From positions 905,904 through 969,903 of the forward strand of contig NZ_SJPU01000003.1 in NCBI RefSeq assembly GCF_007860105.1: a stretch of 64,000 nt of DNA, given 5' to 3'. This document shows, in pieces, positions 51,617-60,305 of this stretch. A program made the position numbers and the translations under genes. This DNA is from Allorhodopirellula heiligendammensis. Lineage in GTDB: Bacteria; Planctomycetota; Planctomycetia; Pirellulales; Pirellulaceae. The notes beneath the pieces were generated by a model, which was not told where the DNA came from, did no database searches, and saw nothing but the letters and a program-made list of their open reading frames with translations. Positions within the stretch are counted from its first letter, which is position 1. Each line of letters opens with the position of its first letter.

Positions 51617-53506
51617 CTATCCGGCTTTGACCTGACGACGCGTCGCAGCGTGGTGGGTGATTTCGTCGACCAGTTCAGAAACCGAGAACGGTTTGCCTTG
51701 GACCTTGTTGATGCCGATGCAATCGACCAGGTATTCCGCACGCAATAGCATGCGGAGTTGCCCTGTGTTGAGTTCGGGCACGAGCACGGTGCGGAATGAA
51801 CTGAGCAACTTGCCAATGTTTGCTGGCATTGGATTCATGTACTGAATGTGTGCGTGGCTGACGTCGTGCCCCGCATCGCGGCAGCGAGCCACGGCGGTCA
51901 AGCAAGCACCGTAAGTACCACCCCAGGAAACGACGAGGACGTCGCCGGAGGTTTCGCCAAAGACTTCCTGTTGAGGGATTCGCTCAGCGATCTTAGCGAC
52001 CTTAGCCGCACGGGTATTGGTCATGTGCTGGTGGTTGTCAGGATCGTACGACACGTTACCGGTGCCGTCTTCCTTCTCCAGCCCACCGACGCGGTGCATC
52101 AACTCAGGTGTGCCCGGAATGGCCCACGGACGCGCTAGATGCTCGTTGCGAGCGTAGGGCAGGAAGGTTTCCCCGGACTCGCTCGCGGTGGGATGGGAAC
52201 ACTGGATCTCCGGCAGCTCGCTGATTTCGGGGATCTTCCACGGTTCGCTGCCGTTGGCAATATAACCGTCCGAGAGCACCATCACCGGGACCATGCACTC
52301 CACGGCAATCCGCCATGCCTCGACGGCCATCGCAAAGCAATCGCCAGGCGAGCGGGGAGCGAGAATGGGCATCGGTGCTTCACCGTTGCGACCGTACATG
52401 GCCTGCAACAGGTCACTCTGCTCGGTCTTGGTCGGCAAACCGGTGCTGGGGCCACCACGCTGCACGTTGATAATAATCATGGGCAATTCGAGCATGATGC
52501 CCAACCCCATCGCTTCTCCCTTGAGCGCGATCCCGGGGCCGCTGCTCGCCGTCACCGCCATCGAACCACCAAAGGCAGCGCCAATCGTGGCACCGATCGC
52601 TGCGATTTCGTCCTCGGCTTGGAACGTTCGCACCCCAAAGTTCTTGTAGCGAGTCAGTTCGTGCAAAATGTCCGAAGCGGGCGTGATCGGGTAGGTTCCA
52701 TAGAACAATTCCTTCTTGCTGATGGATGAGGCGGCAATTAAACCCCACGCCAGGGCTTGGTTGCCCATGATGTTGCGGTACGTGCCAGGTGTGAGCTTCG
52801 CCGCTTCGACTTGATAGCTTTCCCCGAAGACCTCTGTTGTTTCGCCATAGGCCCAACCAGCCCGCAGGGCCGCAATGTTGGCGTTCATGATGTCGGGCTT
52901 CTTCGAAAACTTCTCTTCGATGAAACGCAGCGTGGGGTCGAGTGAACGACCGAATAGCCAGTACACAAGTCCCATGGCGAAGAAGTTCTTGCAGCGATCG
53001 GCAAACTTCGTGCTCAACCCAAACTCACTGACGGCGTCCCGGGTCAGCTTGGTCATCGCGACGCGAACGACGCGGTAGGACTGCTCGATCACATCGGCTT
53101 CGAGCGGATTGCTCTCGACTTTGGCGAGTTTGTATTCCTTGTCGTTGAATCCGTCTTCGTTGGCAATCAGGATTCCGCCTTTGCGCAGATCACCAATATT
53201 GGTGACCATAGCGGCAGGGTTCATCACGACGAGCGCGTCGAGAGTATCACCAGGGGTGAAGATTTCGCGGCTGGCGAACTGTACCTGGAAACCCGACACA
53301 CCTGCGCGAGTTCCGCGCGGGGCGCGGATTTCGGCAGGGAAGTCGGGGAAAGTCGCCACGTCATTGCCCGCCAACGCCGAAGTGTTGGTTAACTGGGTGC
53401 CGAGCAACTGCATCCCGTCACCCGAGTCGCCGCACAAGCGAACGGTAATGCCCGCAACGGTTTCGATCGTCTTGGTGGTGGCCGGGGGAGTGCTGGAGTC
53501 GATCAT
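51617..53506 (-). CDS. 2-oxoacid:ferredoxin oxidoreductase, fused gamma-alpha subunit
   Basis: The 629-residue product fuses the gamma domain (about 15-195: VRLCGDSGDGMQLLGTQLTN, PDFPAEIRAPRGTRAGVSGF) to the alpha pyrimidine-binding domain (about 215-600). The latter has MGNQALAWGLIAASSISKKE, YPITPASDILHELTRYKNFG, QAEDEIAAIGATIGAAFGGS, ASSGPGIALKGEAMGLGIML and NVQRGGPSTGLPTKTEQSDL. This gamma-alpha order with a separate beta is typical of KorAB-type enzymes in aerobes and planctomycetes. The ATG at 53506 is chosen; the frame extends 16 codons further. 143 nt separate it from the beta gene. Confidence 0.93.
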   Translation of the reverse strand: MIDSSTPPATTKTIETVAGITVRLCGDSGDGMQLLGTQLTNTSALAGNDVATFPDFPAEIRAPRGTRAGVSGFQVQFASREIFTPGDTLDALVVMNPAAMVTNIGDLRKGGILIANEDGFNDKEYKLAKVESNPLEADVIEQSYRVVRVAMTKLTRDAVSEFGLSTKFADRCKNFFAMGLVYWLFGRSLDPTLRFIEEKFSKKPDIMNANIAALRAGWAYGETTEVFGESYQVEAAKLTPGTYRNIMGNQALAWGLIAASSISKKELFYGTYPITPASDILHELTRYKNFGVRTFQAEDEIAAIGATIGAAFGGSMAVTASSGPGIALKGEAMGLGIMLELPMIIINVQRGGPSTGLPTKTEQSDLLQAMYGRNGEAPMPILAPRSPGDCFAMAVEAWRIAVECMVPVMVLSDGYIANGSEPWKIPEISELPEIQCSHPTASESGETFLPYARNEHLARPWAIPGTPELMHRVGGLEKEDGTGNVSYDPDNHQHMTNTRAAKVAKIAERIPQQEVFGETSGDVLVVSWGGTYGACLTAVARCRDAGHDVSHAHIQYMNPMPANIGKLLSSFRTVLVPELNTGQLRMLLRAEYLVDCIGINKVQGKPFSVSELVDEITHHAATRRQVKAG

Positions 53507-53665
53507 GGGAGGGCGGGGTAAAGGAAGCTGATTGGAGAAACGACGGTGCCGCAATCCGCTGAGAAGGCATCATGGCATCGACTTTAGCGATTCTATCGAT
53601 CGATAGGGCGCGTCAAAATCACCCTAATCGTATCTTTTCTACCGATTTCTGGGAATGGTCAACGT

Positions 53666-55168
53666 TCATTCACGCGTCATTTCTCGCGTGTAAACCGCTA
53701 ACACCGTCTCGAAGGTGGATTTTTCAATCTTGAATTGCGGTTCCGAATCGGTGAATCGATTGCAGTGCTCGGACACCACCCGGTAGAGAAAACGGAACAG
53801 ATGCCGTGGCACACGAAGCGATTCAAACGCCACCAGCATCTTCTCGTATGAAAGCGAATCTTCAAATAGATCACGCGGCTCGGGCGTTTCGCCCTCAGCG
53901 GCACAGGCGCTCATCCGTGCACGAGTCAGATCGTAAAGCGATTCACCAGTCCACTGAAACGCGGGGATCACATTCTGTTTGTCCAGTCGTGCCCGCTCGT
54001 GGAATTCGCGAGTTTCACGCTCGGTATCGCGATACAGCTCCTCGGGCAACATCATTTTGAAGCCCAGCCCAGGGTGCTTGAGCAATTTATTGTCGAGCAG
54101 CGGCCACACGAAACGTCGCATCAATTCAGGCTTGCCACCCGTCATGTGCGGTTCGTCCACGCGGTCCATCAGCACGATCATGCCGTCAAAGCCCAGTCGG
54201 GAGAGCACGCCCTGGAATTTCCGCAGTAACTCGTAGCGATCGTCGGTGCGATCGTAACGAGGCATCGGCTGACTCTCGAGTTCCCGGCCAGGGAACTGCA
54301 TCAAGACCTTCCGAACGGCGGCAGTCTCCCGCTTGCCCACCCGCATGTGCCGATGAATCCCGGCGGCGGCCAAATGGTTCTTCACCAGGCGGATGACGTA
54401 CGGCAATTTGCCGAAAAAGATCAAAATGGGGATCAACCACAGCAGATTCCAAGTCCGGATACCCTCCTCATCGGCCGAGTTCCAGAACAACGTGCCAATC
54501 ACAATCGTGACCAGGATGGACCATGCCACCGCAAAGTAAAAATCAATCGATGCGGTCCAATTACTGAATCCCAGACGTTGACGAAGTTGCGCGAACCGAC
54601 CGGTGAACGTGGACGTTGTCGACTGATCGTAGCATGCTGCCAACAACAGCAAATCGCGAGCATCGTTGCGGTCGAGCTGCTTGACCCGTTCGGGATCAAT
54701 CCGGTTGCCATCGTCTTTCCGTGAGCGATCCGCGTCGGACAGCACCTGGTCAATCAATTCGGTCACGCCGAGACACATGATCGCATCCATGTGATCCCAC
54801 AGCCGCCACGCATCGAGCGCTTTTTCCGGCTTGCGCGCAGCCCGTTTGCCCAGTCGCTCGCAGAAATGATCCAGGAATGGATTGAAGTCGTCGTAGCGAA
54901 TGATGTAGTCGCGGTCGCCGGGGTGCTCCGCGTTGAACTGAACCAAATGTTGATCGATCTGCAGCCGCATCGCGGTTTTTCCAGACCCTTTGGGGCCGAA
55001 AATAATTGCGGTCGCCGGTTCCGTCGGGTCACCGTAGACCTTGTCCCACGCGGGGTGGTAGGCGTTGCGGATGCAGTGCTGCTTGAACACCGGGTCGGTT
55101 TGCGCATCCTCCTCAGCAAAAGGGTTGCGGACGATACCGTGGTGATCGAGAAAGGATTGAGTATTCAC
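53666..55168 (-). CDS. Membrane-inserted P-loop NTPase (KAP/AAA-like)
   Basis: A 500-residue protein. It opens with an ExeA-like segment (HGIVRNPFAEEDAQTDPVF) and a Walker A motif (IIFGPKGSGKTAMRLQ, 55-70). Two hydrophobic helices are inserted mid-protein (FYFAVAWSILVTIVIGTLFW, about 212-231; NLLWLIPILIFFGKLPYVIR, about 243-262). A Walker B-like strand (FDGMIVLMDRVDEPHMTGG, about 338-356) and a helical C-terminal region follow. The two-helix insertion between Walker A and B resembles the KAP family of membrane-anchored NTPases. It is followed 12 nt later on the same strand by nothing but preceded by a secreted protein gene, forming a two-gene unit. Function unknown. Confidence 0.75.
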   Translation of the reverse strand: MNTQSFLDHHGIVRNPFAEEDAQTDPVFKQHCIRNAYHPAWDKVYGDPTEPATAIIFGPKGSGKTAMRLQIDQHLVQFNAEHPGDRDYIIRYDDFNPFLDHFCERLGKRAARKPEKALDAWRLWDHMDAIMCLGVTELIDQVLSDADRSRKDDGNRIDPERVKQLDRNDARDLLLLAACYDQSTTSTFTGRFAQLRQRLGFSNWTASIDFYFAVAWSILVTIVIGTLFWNSADEEGIRTWNLLWLIPILIFFGKLPYVIRLVKNHLAAAGIHRHMRVGKRETAAVRKVLMQFPGRELESQPMPRYDRTDDRYELLRKFQGVLSRLGFDGMIVLMDRVDEPHMTGGKPELMRRFVWPLLDNKLLKHPGLGFKMMLPEELYRDTERETREFHERARLDKQNVIPAFQWTGESLYDLTRARMSACAAEGETPEPRDLFEDSLSYEKMLVAFESLRVPRHLFRFLYRVVSEHCNRFTDSEPQFKIEKSTFETVLAVYTREMTRE

Positions 55169-55180
55169 ACGCGTAGTTGA

Positions 55181-55843
55181 TTATTGACCGACGGAATTGA
55201 CCATTTTCTTAAACGCCTTGCCATGGGCGTCGATTACCGACTCGGGGCCGATCATCTTGACGAAGTACTCGCGGCGGTGGGCGAATTCGGGCTGCTCAGG
55301 GGAATCCTGGTCCGGCTCGATGAGGATCGCTCCCATCATGGCGTAATCGGACCGTTTGACAAATCGCCCACCTGCGAACGGGCCGCCTCCCATCCGCTCG
55401 GAATAATCACCGGAGATTTTCACTACATAAACGTCCCACTTCCCACTGACCGTTTCCTCGGTGGGGACAACCTTCTTTGCCGTACCGCTGAATTGGCCGA
55501 TCCAGCGCTCGATATTCGCCTTCACGCCGCCGCTGGCCGGCATCATCGTCACGCGTGCCGTTTGCACGTCAGCCCCCTCCCCCACGCTGACGGCGAATTC
55601 GTGGTCAATGATATTGTTGGCCTTTTTCGCCGGTTTGAACTCGGCCGGTACGACCAGCGTGCCAGCACCAAAAATTTCGATTTTTGTCGTCGGCGCGGCA
55701 GACGGCTGGGTGTCGACCTCGTCGGCGGTAGCGGCCGGTGGGGCCGCGCACACTGATTGAAATGACAGCAGCACACCAGCGGTGATGCCACAGCAACAGG
55801 CGGCCGACAACAGCGATGTGCGGCGAGACAACGTCAAACTCAT
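55181..55843 (-). CDS. Secreted protein of unknown function
   Basis: A 220-residue product with a signal peptide (LLSAACCCGITAGVLLSFQS, cleavage near VCAAP). A mature domain of beta character follows: TKIEIFGAGTLVVPAEFKPA, DVQTARVTMMPASGGVKANI, ERWIGQFSGT and KWDVYVVKISGDYSERMGGG. I recognise no named family; similar small secreted proteins appear common in planctomycetes. It lies 12 nt upstream of the P-loop NTPase gene on the same strand, so the two are probably cotranscribed. Confidence 0.7.
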   Translation of the reverse strand: MSLTLSRRTSLLSAACCCGITAGVLLSFQSVCAAPPAATADEVDTQPSAAPTTKIEIFGAGTLVVPAEFKPAKKANNIIDHEFAVSVGEGADVQTARVTMMPASGGVKANIERWIGQFSGTAKKVVPTEETVSGKWDVYVVKISGDYSERMGGGPFAGGRFVKRSDYAMMGAILIEPDQDSPEQPEFAHRREYFVKMIGPESVIDAHGKAFKKMVNSVGQ

Positions 55844-56203
55844 TTTTTAACCTCGGTCGTGGGGCTGGTTGCGGAAAACATACGTCCGCAGTCGTCAATA
55901 ATAGTATCACATCATTGCCGACAGTATCACATCGTTGTCTGCGGAGGTCGAGCAGCGCCGCAGTGCGGGTGGTGTAACAGGTTTTTCACCCGTCTGGCAA
56001 ACGGGCAGCGTCCGACATCGAGTTTCCAGCTAGCTTTCCAGCGGGGACCAAATCACTCTGGCAAGAGCGCGACCTCACCGGAACATAACGAGCGTGGCCA
56101 CAGGCTTCGGGATCAATTTTGAAATGACCGCTCATTTCGCAGACGTCCATCTACTGCGGCGGGTTTAGTGGCGGGAGACGCAGTCGGTTGGTAGCTTGGA
56201 GGG
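55844..56203. other. Divergent promoter region
   Basis: 360 bp between the secreted protein gene (minus) and the M50 peptidase gene (plus). It contains an 11-bp direct repeat pair at 55903-55933 and no gene I can support. Confidence 0.5.
55903..55933. repeat. Direct repeats AGTATCACATC, 20 bp apart
   Basis: Two identical 11-bp copies (55903-55913 and 55923-55933) start exactly 20 bp apart, about two helical turns, 60-90 bp upstream of the minus-strand secreted-protein/NTPase unit. This spacing suits a tandem-binding activator. Confidence 0.5.
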
Positions 56204-57217
56204 ATGAACTCTTCCGACGACATCCTCCCGATCTTGCGGCCGTCGACTGCCTTGCCAATCGTCAATCATGACGAGAGCGTGGTCGGCGGTGCCACCGAGG
56301 TGTCAGGTGACCGGAAACTGATCGCGGCGGTGCGGGCGATCGAAAACAAATCGACCGCAGGCGTTGCCAAACTTCTCACACTGATCGTTTCCCTGGCCGT
56401 ATTCATCGCCGTGGGGGTGGCGTGGTGGGATGCGTGGATGGTGACCATGATCGTGATCGTGCTGCTGTTCCACGAAGCCGGGCACTACATTGCGATGCGG
56501 TCGTTTGGTTACCGCAACGTGAAGATGTTCTTTGTGCCCTTTCTCGGCGCTGCGGTCAGCGGTCGGCATTTCAACATTTCGCCGTGGAAGAAGGCCCTCG
56601 TCTATTTAGCGGGCCCAGTCCCAGGGATTGTGCTCGCATTGCCCCTGCTCGCCGCCGGGTTGATAACCGAGCAGAACTGGATGTTTGAGCTGGCCGCGAT
56701 GGGTCTGCTATTGAACGTACTCAACCTGTTGCCAATCATGCCGCTCGATGGTGGTTGGATCGTACATCTGACGCTATTGAGCCGTTCACCAGTCTTGGAA
56801 CTGGTCGCGAGACTCGCAGGCATCGGCCTGATGTTCGCGTTTGCAATCTTCACAGGCAGCCCGGTGGTCTTGATCATTGCAATCCCGTTGATGATTTCCC
56901 TGCCAACAACGTTTCGAGTTTCCTCGCTCATCCAGCGACTACGCGATCGACCACTACCGCAGCCCGAACGTCACGAGATCCCCGACGAGGCGATCGGACT
57001 GCTCGACGACGCCATGCAGACCACTGCTCTCCACACGATGCCTTTGACCAATCGAGCGGGACTGATTGTGCAGATCTATGAGTCCCTGATCGTCCGTCCG
57101 CCAGGATTGGCGGCGACACTGGCAATCTGGTTCGTCTACGTCGGCGCGATCGTCCTGGGAGTGCTCGGTGGCTACTCGATCCTCCTGAGTCGCGATTTGT
57201 CGGACGGCGTTGGTTAA
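56204..57217 (+). CDS. Peptidase family M50 (site-2 protease-like) membrane protein
   Basis: A 337-residue integral membrane metalloprotease. The HEAGH zinc motif is at 90-94 (IVLLFHEAGHYIAMRSFGYR) and the second motif NVLNLLPIMPLDGGWI (171-186) supplies Asp182. About five to six helices are predicted. There is no PDZ or CBS domain, and a long cytoplasmic-looking N-terminus (1-50) precedes the first helix. GGAGGG is immediately upstream of the ATG. Such proteases cleave membrane-bound regulators within the bilayer; the substrate is unknown. Confidence 0.87.
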   Translation: MNSSDDILPILRPSTALPIVNHDESVVGGATEVSGDRKLIAAVRAIENKSTAGVAKLLTLIVSLAVFIAVGVAWWDAWMVTMIVIVLLFHEAGHYIAMRSFGYRNVKMFFVPFLGAAVSGRHFNISPWKKALVYLAGPVPGIVLALPLLAAGLITEQNWMFELAAMGLLLNVLNLLPIMPLDGGWIVHLTLLSRSPVLELVARLAGIGLMFAFAIFTGSPVVLIIAIPLMISLPTTFRVSSLIQRLRDRPLPQPERHEIPDEAIGLLDDAMQTTALHTMPLTNRAGLIVQIYESLIVRPPGLAATLAIWFVYVGAIVLGVLGGYSILLSRDLSDGVG

Positions 57218-57229
57218 GCGAATGAGTAG

Positions 57230-57250
57230 CCGAGTCTCTCCGAGACTCGG
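57230..57250 (+). terminator. Hairpin CCGAGTCTC-TCC-GAGACTCGG
   Basis: A perfect 9-bp stem with a 3-nt loop, 12 nt after the M50 gene stop. There is no long T-tract, but the position and strength suggest a transcript terminator. Confidence 0.6.
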
Positions 57251-57785
57251 AGGCAACCGTTTGACCCTGACACCCGATCGAGCATTCCATCAACCGCGGC
57301 ATCAGATTCGATATCAAGAAATCCTGTTAAGGATTCCTCAAGCAGTTTACTTTCAACTCTTTCGCACACCAGGCCTCATCGGTTGACATCAGTGTGACAA
57401 ATATTCGGACGCCATCGCGACCTTCCAAAATCCCACAAACTTGGCTCATCGCTGCGAAACCCGCACTCAATCCGGATGGACCTATTAATCTCTCACAGGG
57501 TCTGAGATTGGATTGCGTTCGTCAGAATACTTTTGAAGATCGGCTCCGTACTCTTGCTCTTACGTCAGTTGAAGACCCGCAAATGGGAGTTGTGTAGCCT
57601 CGCCATTCCAAGCTAGGTGGAATAGCGACCCGTTGCTCAATTGGTAGCCTGTTTCGTTGCCCTTGATCATTGTCGCGTCGGACGACGCCACATGCCACGA
57701 TATCGGGTGAACCATCCCAGCCGTTGAAAAAACATGGCTTCACAAATCACGCCATCGGGGGCGCCGGTTCAGCATAGGTTTGTTT
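57251..57785. other. Intergenic region, no gene recognised
   Basis: About 535 bp between the M50 gene and the end of a convergent secreted-protein gene. Short frames on both strands have no recognisable domain. No repeat or RNA gene is apparent. Confidence 0.5.
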
Positions 57786-58382
57786 CTATTCGTTTTTACT
57801 GTCCAGCGTGACGCTCGCGCGAGGTGGCGGCCCAATCAGGATGGCCACATAAGCCAGCGGCTTTTGACCTGGAATCGCCTTGCTTTTTCCGTGGGCGGAA
57901 TAAGGCAGCACCGGCTCCACGGCTCGAGTGCCAGGTTCGTCCACCAGTGTGACCTTTGTCTCATGTCCTCCGCCTGGATCCCAGCCACCGACGAGAATCA
58001 TCACGCGGCCATCTTTGCGTTCGGGAAGGTCGCCGCCGACCGGGCAAAAGGCGCTGGCGTTCTTGCCGACAAGGCTACCACTCCAGACGTGGTTGTCGAC
58101 GTCATCGTCGGCCAACAGCCCGTCACATACAGGGACCCAGTCCGTGACAGCGAAATACTCCGATTCGCCCAACTCACTGAGTCGCTCTGCAACCCAGGAC
58201 TCGACGGCGGGGCCATCCTGCTTCGGAGTACGAAGGGTGACCGGCATGATCACTTTGACGAACACCTGATTGAATCGCTGCCGGGCGATCGACGCTGGCG
58301 TCGGATTCTGGGCGGGTAGCTCAGAAGCAAAGCTCGTGAGCGTGGAGAAAATCAGCAGTAGTGTGAATTTAAGACGTGTCAT
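57786..58382 (-). CDS. Secreted protein of unknown function
   Basis: A 198-residue product with a signal peptide (LKFTLLLIFSTLTSFASELP, cleavage near ASE or PAQ). The mature domain contains RFNQVFVKVIMPVTLRTPKQ, VESWVAERLSELGESEYF, VTDWVPVCDG, RVMILVGGWDPGGGHET and PLAYVAILIG. I recognise no family. GAGGT lies 6 nt before the ATG at 58382, favouring it over one 15 nt upstream. It is separated from the five-gene cassette by 286 bp of sequence without a gene. Confidence 0.7.
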   Translation of the reverse strand: MTRLKFTLLLIFSTLTSFASELPAQNPTPASIARQRFNQVFVKVIMPVTLRTPKQDGPAVESWVAERLSELGESEYFAVTDWVPVCDGLLADDDVDNHVWSGSLVGKNASAFCPVGGDLPERKDGRVMILVGGWDPGGGHETKVTLVDEPGTRAVEPVLPYSAHGKSKAIPGQKPLAYVAILIGPPPRASVTLDSKNE

Positions 58383-58668
58383 TCTGGACCTCATCACCTG
58401 TCAGTGTAACAAAACCTTGGCTGAGCAGTTGGCGTCACCGGGGCGTGTCAAAAAAGTTGGCCATTACCAAGACAATCGAGACGCGTCTCCGGTCTACGGT
58501 ATCGCCATCTACTGCTGTTGGTTGCTCGCGACGACGACGCAATAGTAATCATAAACGCGATGGTTGTCGTGACTTCGAAATCGCACTGTCGAAGCAACCT
58601 CGCGAAGTTACTCCGATTCACCGTTTGATTATTTGCTTCAGTGGCGTTCGAGGTTCGAATCAAACCCA

Positions 58669-59352
58669 TCAATTCGTCAGGTCTCGGTACAGACGATCGA
58701 ACAGATAGACGCCGAGTTGAAGTCCTTGCTCGATACTTCTTCGCGTCTTCGCGTCGGCCCACTCGGTGACGAGCAACTCAAAAAATTCCGCAGCGTGTTT
58801 TTTGTCTAACTCAGCATGCACGCTGTAGTGAACTAGTTTGCCTTCGGGTACCCAGCCTCGATCAATCACCGCTTGCCCGATTGCCGACGAGATCTCGGCA
58901 AAGGCATATTCGATTACTCCCAGGCACGCGATTCCAACGGCCAGTTCTCCCTGACTGCACGCACTCATGATCGCAGTGTTGAATGCATGCACAGGCGGTC
59001 TCATTTCGATGTCGCGAGAACCTGCCGATGGGCTGAGTTGTTCTAAGAAGGCGCGAAAGGTAGTCTCGTGAAAGCGATTCGGTTCAAAGCCACCATGCTC
59101 CTCGACAATGTTTTCCAGGATACTCAACCGACGACGTGGACAGTCCATTCGCATGACTAGCGCCGACATCGGTCGTGAGAAGTAGTCGACGGCAAAATAG
59201 AACTGTTGTTGACTCTTCAAGAAAACAGGCAACGTCATTTCGCCCGATCGTAGGGCACGAAAGTAGGGGTTCTCCAAGATGCCCGATGCGGTAACGATCG
59301 CCGACGCTCGCTCGACCAAGGCTACAGGTGACTCGTTCGTCGTATCATTCAT
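58669..59352 (-). CDS. Heme-oxygenase-like diiron (TenA/CADD-type) protein
   Basis: A 227-residue all-helical protein of the TenA/PqqC/heme-oxygenase-like fold annotated as iron-containing redox enzymes. Candidate iron ligands follow the diiron pattern: Glu85-His86 (NIVEEHGGFEPNRFHETTFR), Glu148 (LGVIEYAFAEISS), and His179, Asp183 and His186 (YSVHAELDKKHAAEFFELL). Characterised relatives (UndA, BesC, SznF, CADD) oxidise fatty acids or amino acids, or cleave C-C/C-N bonds with O2. The ATG at 59352 is used; the long in-frame extension upstream overlaps the next gene. It is the last gene of a five-gene cassette, 2 nt after the GNAT gene. Confidence 0.82.
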   Translation of the reverse strand: MNDTTNESPVALVERASAIVTASGILENPYFRALRSGEMTLPVFLKSQQQFYFAVDYFSRPMSALVMRMDCPRRRLSILENIVEEHGGFEPNRFHETTFRAFLEQLSPSAGSRDIEMRPPVHAFNTAIMSACSQGELAVGIACLGVIEYAFAEISSAIGQAVIDRGWVPEGKLVHYSVHAELDKKHAAEFFELLVTEWADAKTRRSIEQGLQLGVYLFDRLYRDLTN

Positions 59353-59354
59353 GT

Positions 59355-60305
59355 TTAGATTTCTGCTGTGTTGACGTACCAATCCAGTGAATCGGGCAGA
59401 CCGGTCCCGAAGATGGTTGCCGGGGCGGTAACGATATCGTTTGCACTCCCTAGTCTGCGGACGATCGAATCGCTGTCGGCGCGTGGGACCGCAACGAACA
59501 TCGCTGGCAATCCTCGCAAGTGGCATTGGTTAGTCGCAAACTTTAACAGGCTTACCGCGTCCTCGGTGGATTGGTAGCCGAACAAAGAGAGGTGAGCCGA
59601 AAGCATTTCGTTTCCATCCTGGTCAAACAGCCGCTTGCAGCGAAAGGTATCTTCCAGGACTCCGCATGCGCGACCGTTGGATAGTAAGAGCCCGCGAGGT
59701 TGCCATGCGCTGCGCAGAAAAGGATCACCACCAAGAATCGCAATTCCGCGATCTGTCAACTCTTCAAAACACCGCTGAACTTCGTCCAGTGGTGAGTCTC
59801 TCACGCCAGACTCGGGAGCGGTGCTGAGAGCAGGAATCCGCAATATCGTCAGTCTTGCTAATTCACCATACGTGGGAATACCTAAGCGTCCGGTATAGGA
59901 AGTCGGCCGTCGATTGGTGCCGTCCATCACGATCGAGAATCCGGCCTTGCTCGCGCCCCCGCGACCCCACTGCACCGCTTCTCGCAACAGGCCCAGCAAA
60001 GTGCGACCGACCGGTGGTTGGCGTAATTTTAGGTCCGCGATGTAGGCGGCTTCGATTCGATCGCCACCTTGGATTCGCAACCCGCATCGGGCGATGCTGA
60101 TCACTCCACCCACGGCTCCGTCCCGGACCGCAACGAAGCAGCGAGTATCACCGATGGCACGAAAGAATTGCGTGTAGTCATCTCCATGCGAGATCCGGAA
60201 CCATTCGCTCTCGCCAAGCGGGTATCGAAACTCGGATTCAAACGTACGCAGCGCCGACGCGAGTTCGGCTGATGGCGCTTCCTTCAAGGCATGCACGACA
60301 TTCAT
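59355..60305 (-). CDS. GNAT family acyltransferase
   Basis: A 316-residue protein whose N-terminal half looks like a GNAT domain: WFRISHGDDYTQFFRAIGDT, CFVAVRDGAVGGVISIARCG, AAYIADLKLRQPPVGRTLLG (acyl-CoA loop, near residues 88-107) and FSIVMDGTNRRPTSYTGRLG. The C-terminal half (about 165-316) may be a second, degenerate GNAT-like domain. It overlaps the DUF3419 gene by 4 nt. In this context it may acylate an amine made by the neighbouring aminocarboxypropyl transferase; that is inference from neighbourhood. Confidence 0.75.
   Translation of the reverse strand: MNVVHALKEAPSAELASALRTFESEFRYPLGESEWFRISHGDDYTQFFRAIGDTRCFVAVRDGAVGGVISIARCGLRIQGGDRIEAAYIADLKLRQPPVGRTLLGLLREAVQWGRGGASKAGFSIVMDGTNRRPTSYTGRLGIPTYGELARLTILRIPALSTAPESGVRDSPLDEVQRCFEELTDRGIAILGGDPFLRSAWQPRGLLLSNGRACGVLEDTFRCKRLFDQDGNEMLSAHLSLFGYQSTEDAVSLLKFATNQCHLRGLPAMFVAVPRADSDSIVRRLGSANDIVTAPATIFGTGLPDSLDWYVNTAEI

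Noticed and set aside
57378..57403. TGACATCAGTGTGACA as another copy of the TGTCA-N6-TGACA operator
   Set aside because: The half-sites are in direct, not inverted, orientation and no gene start lies close by.
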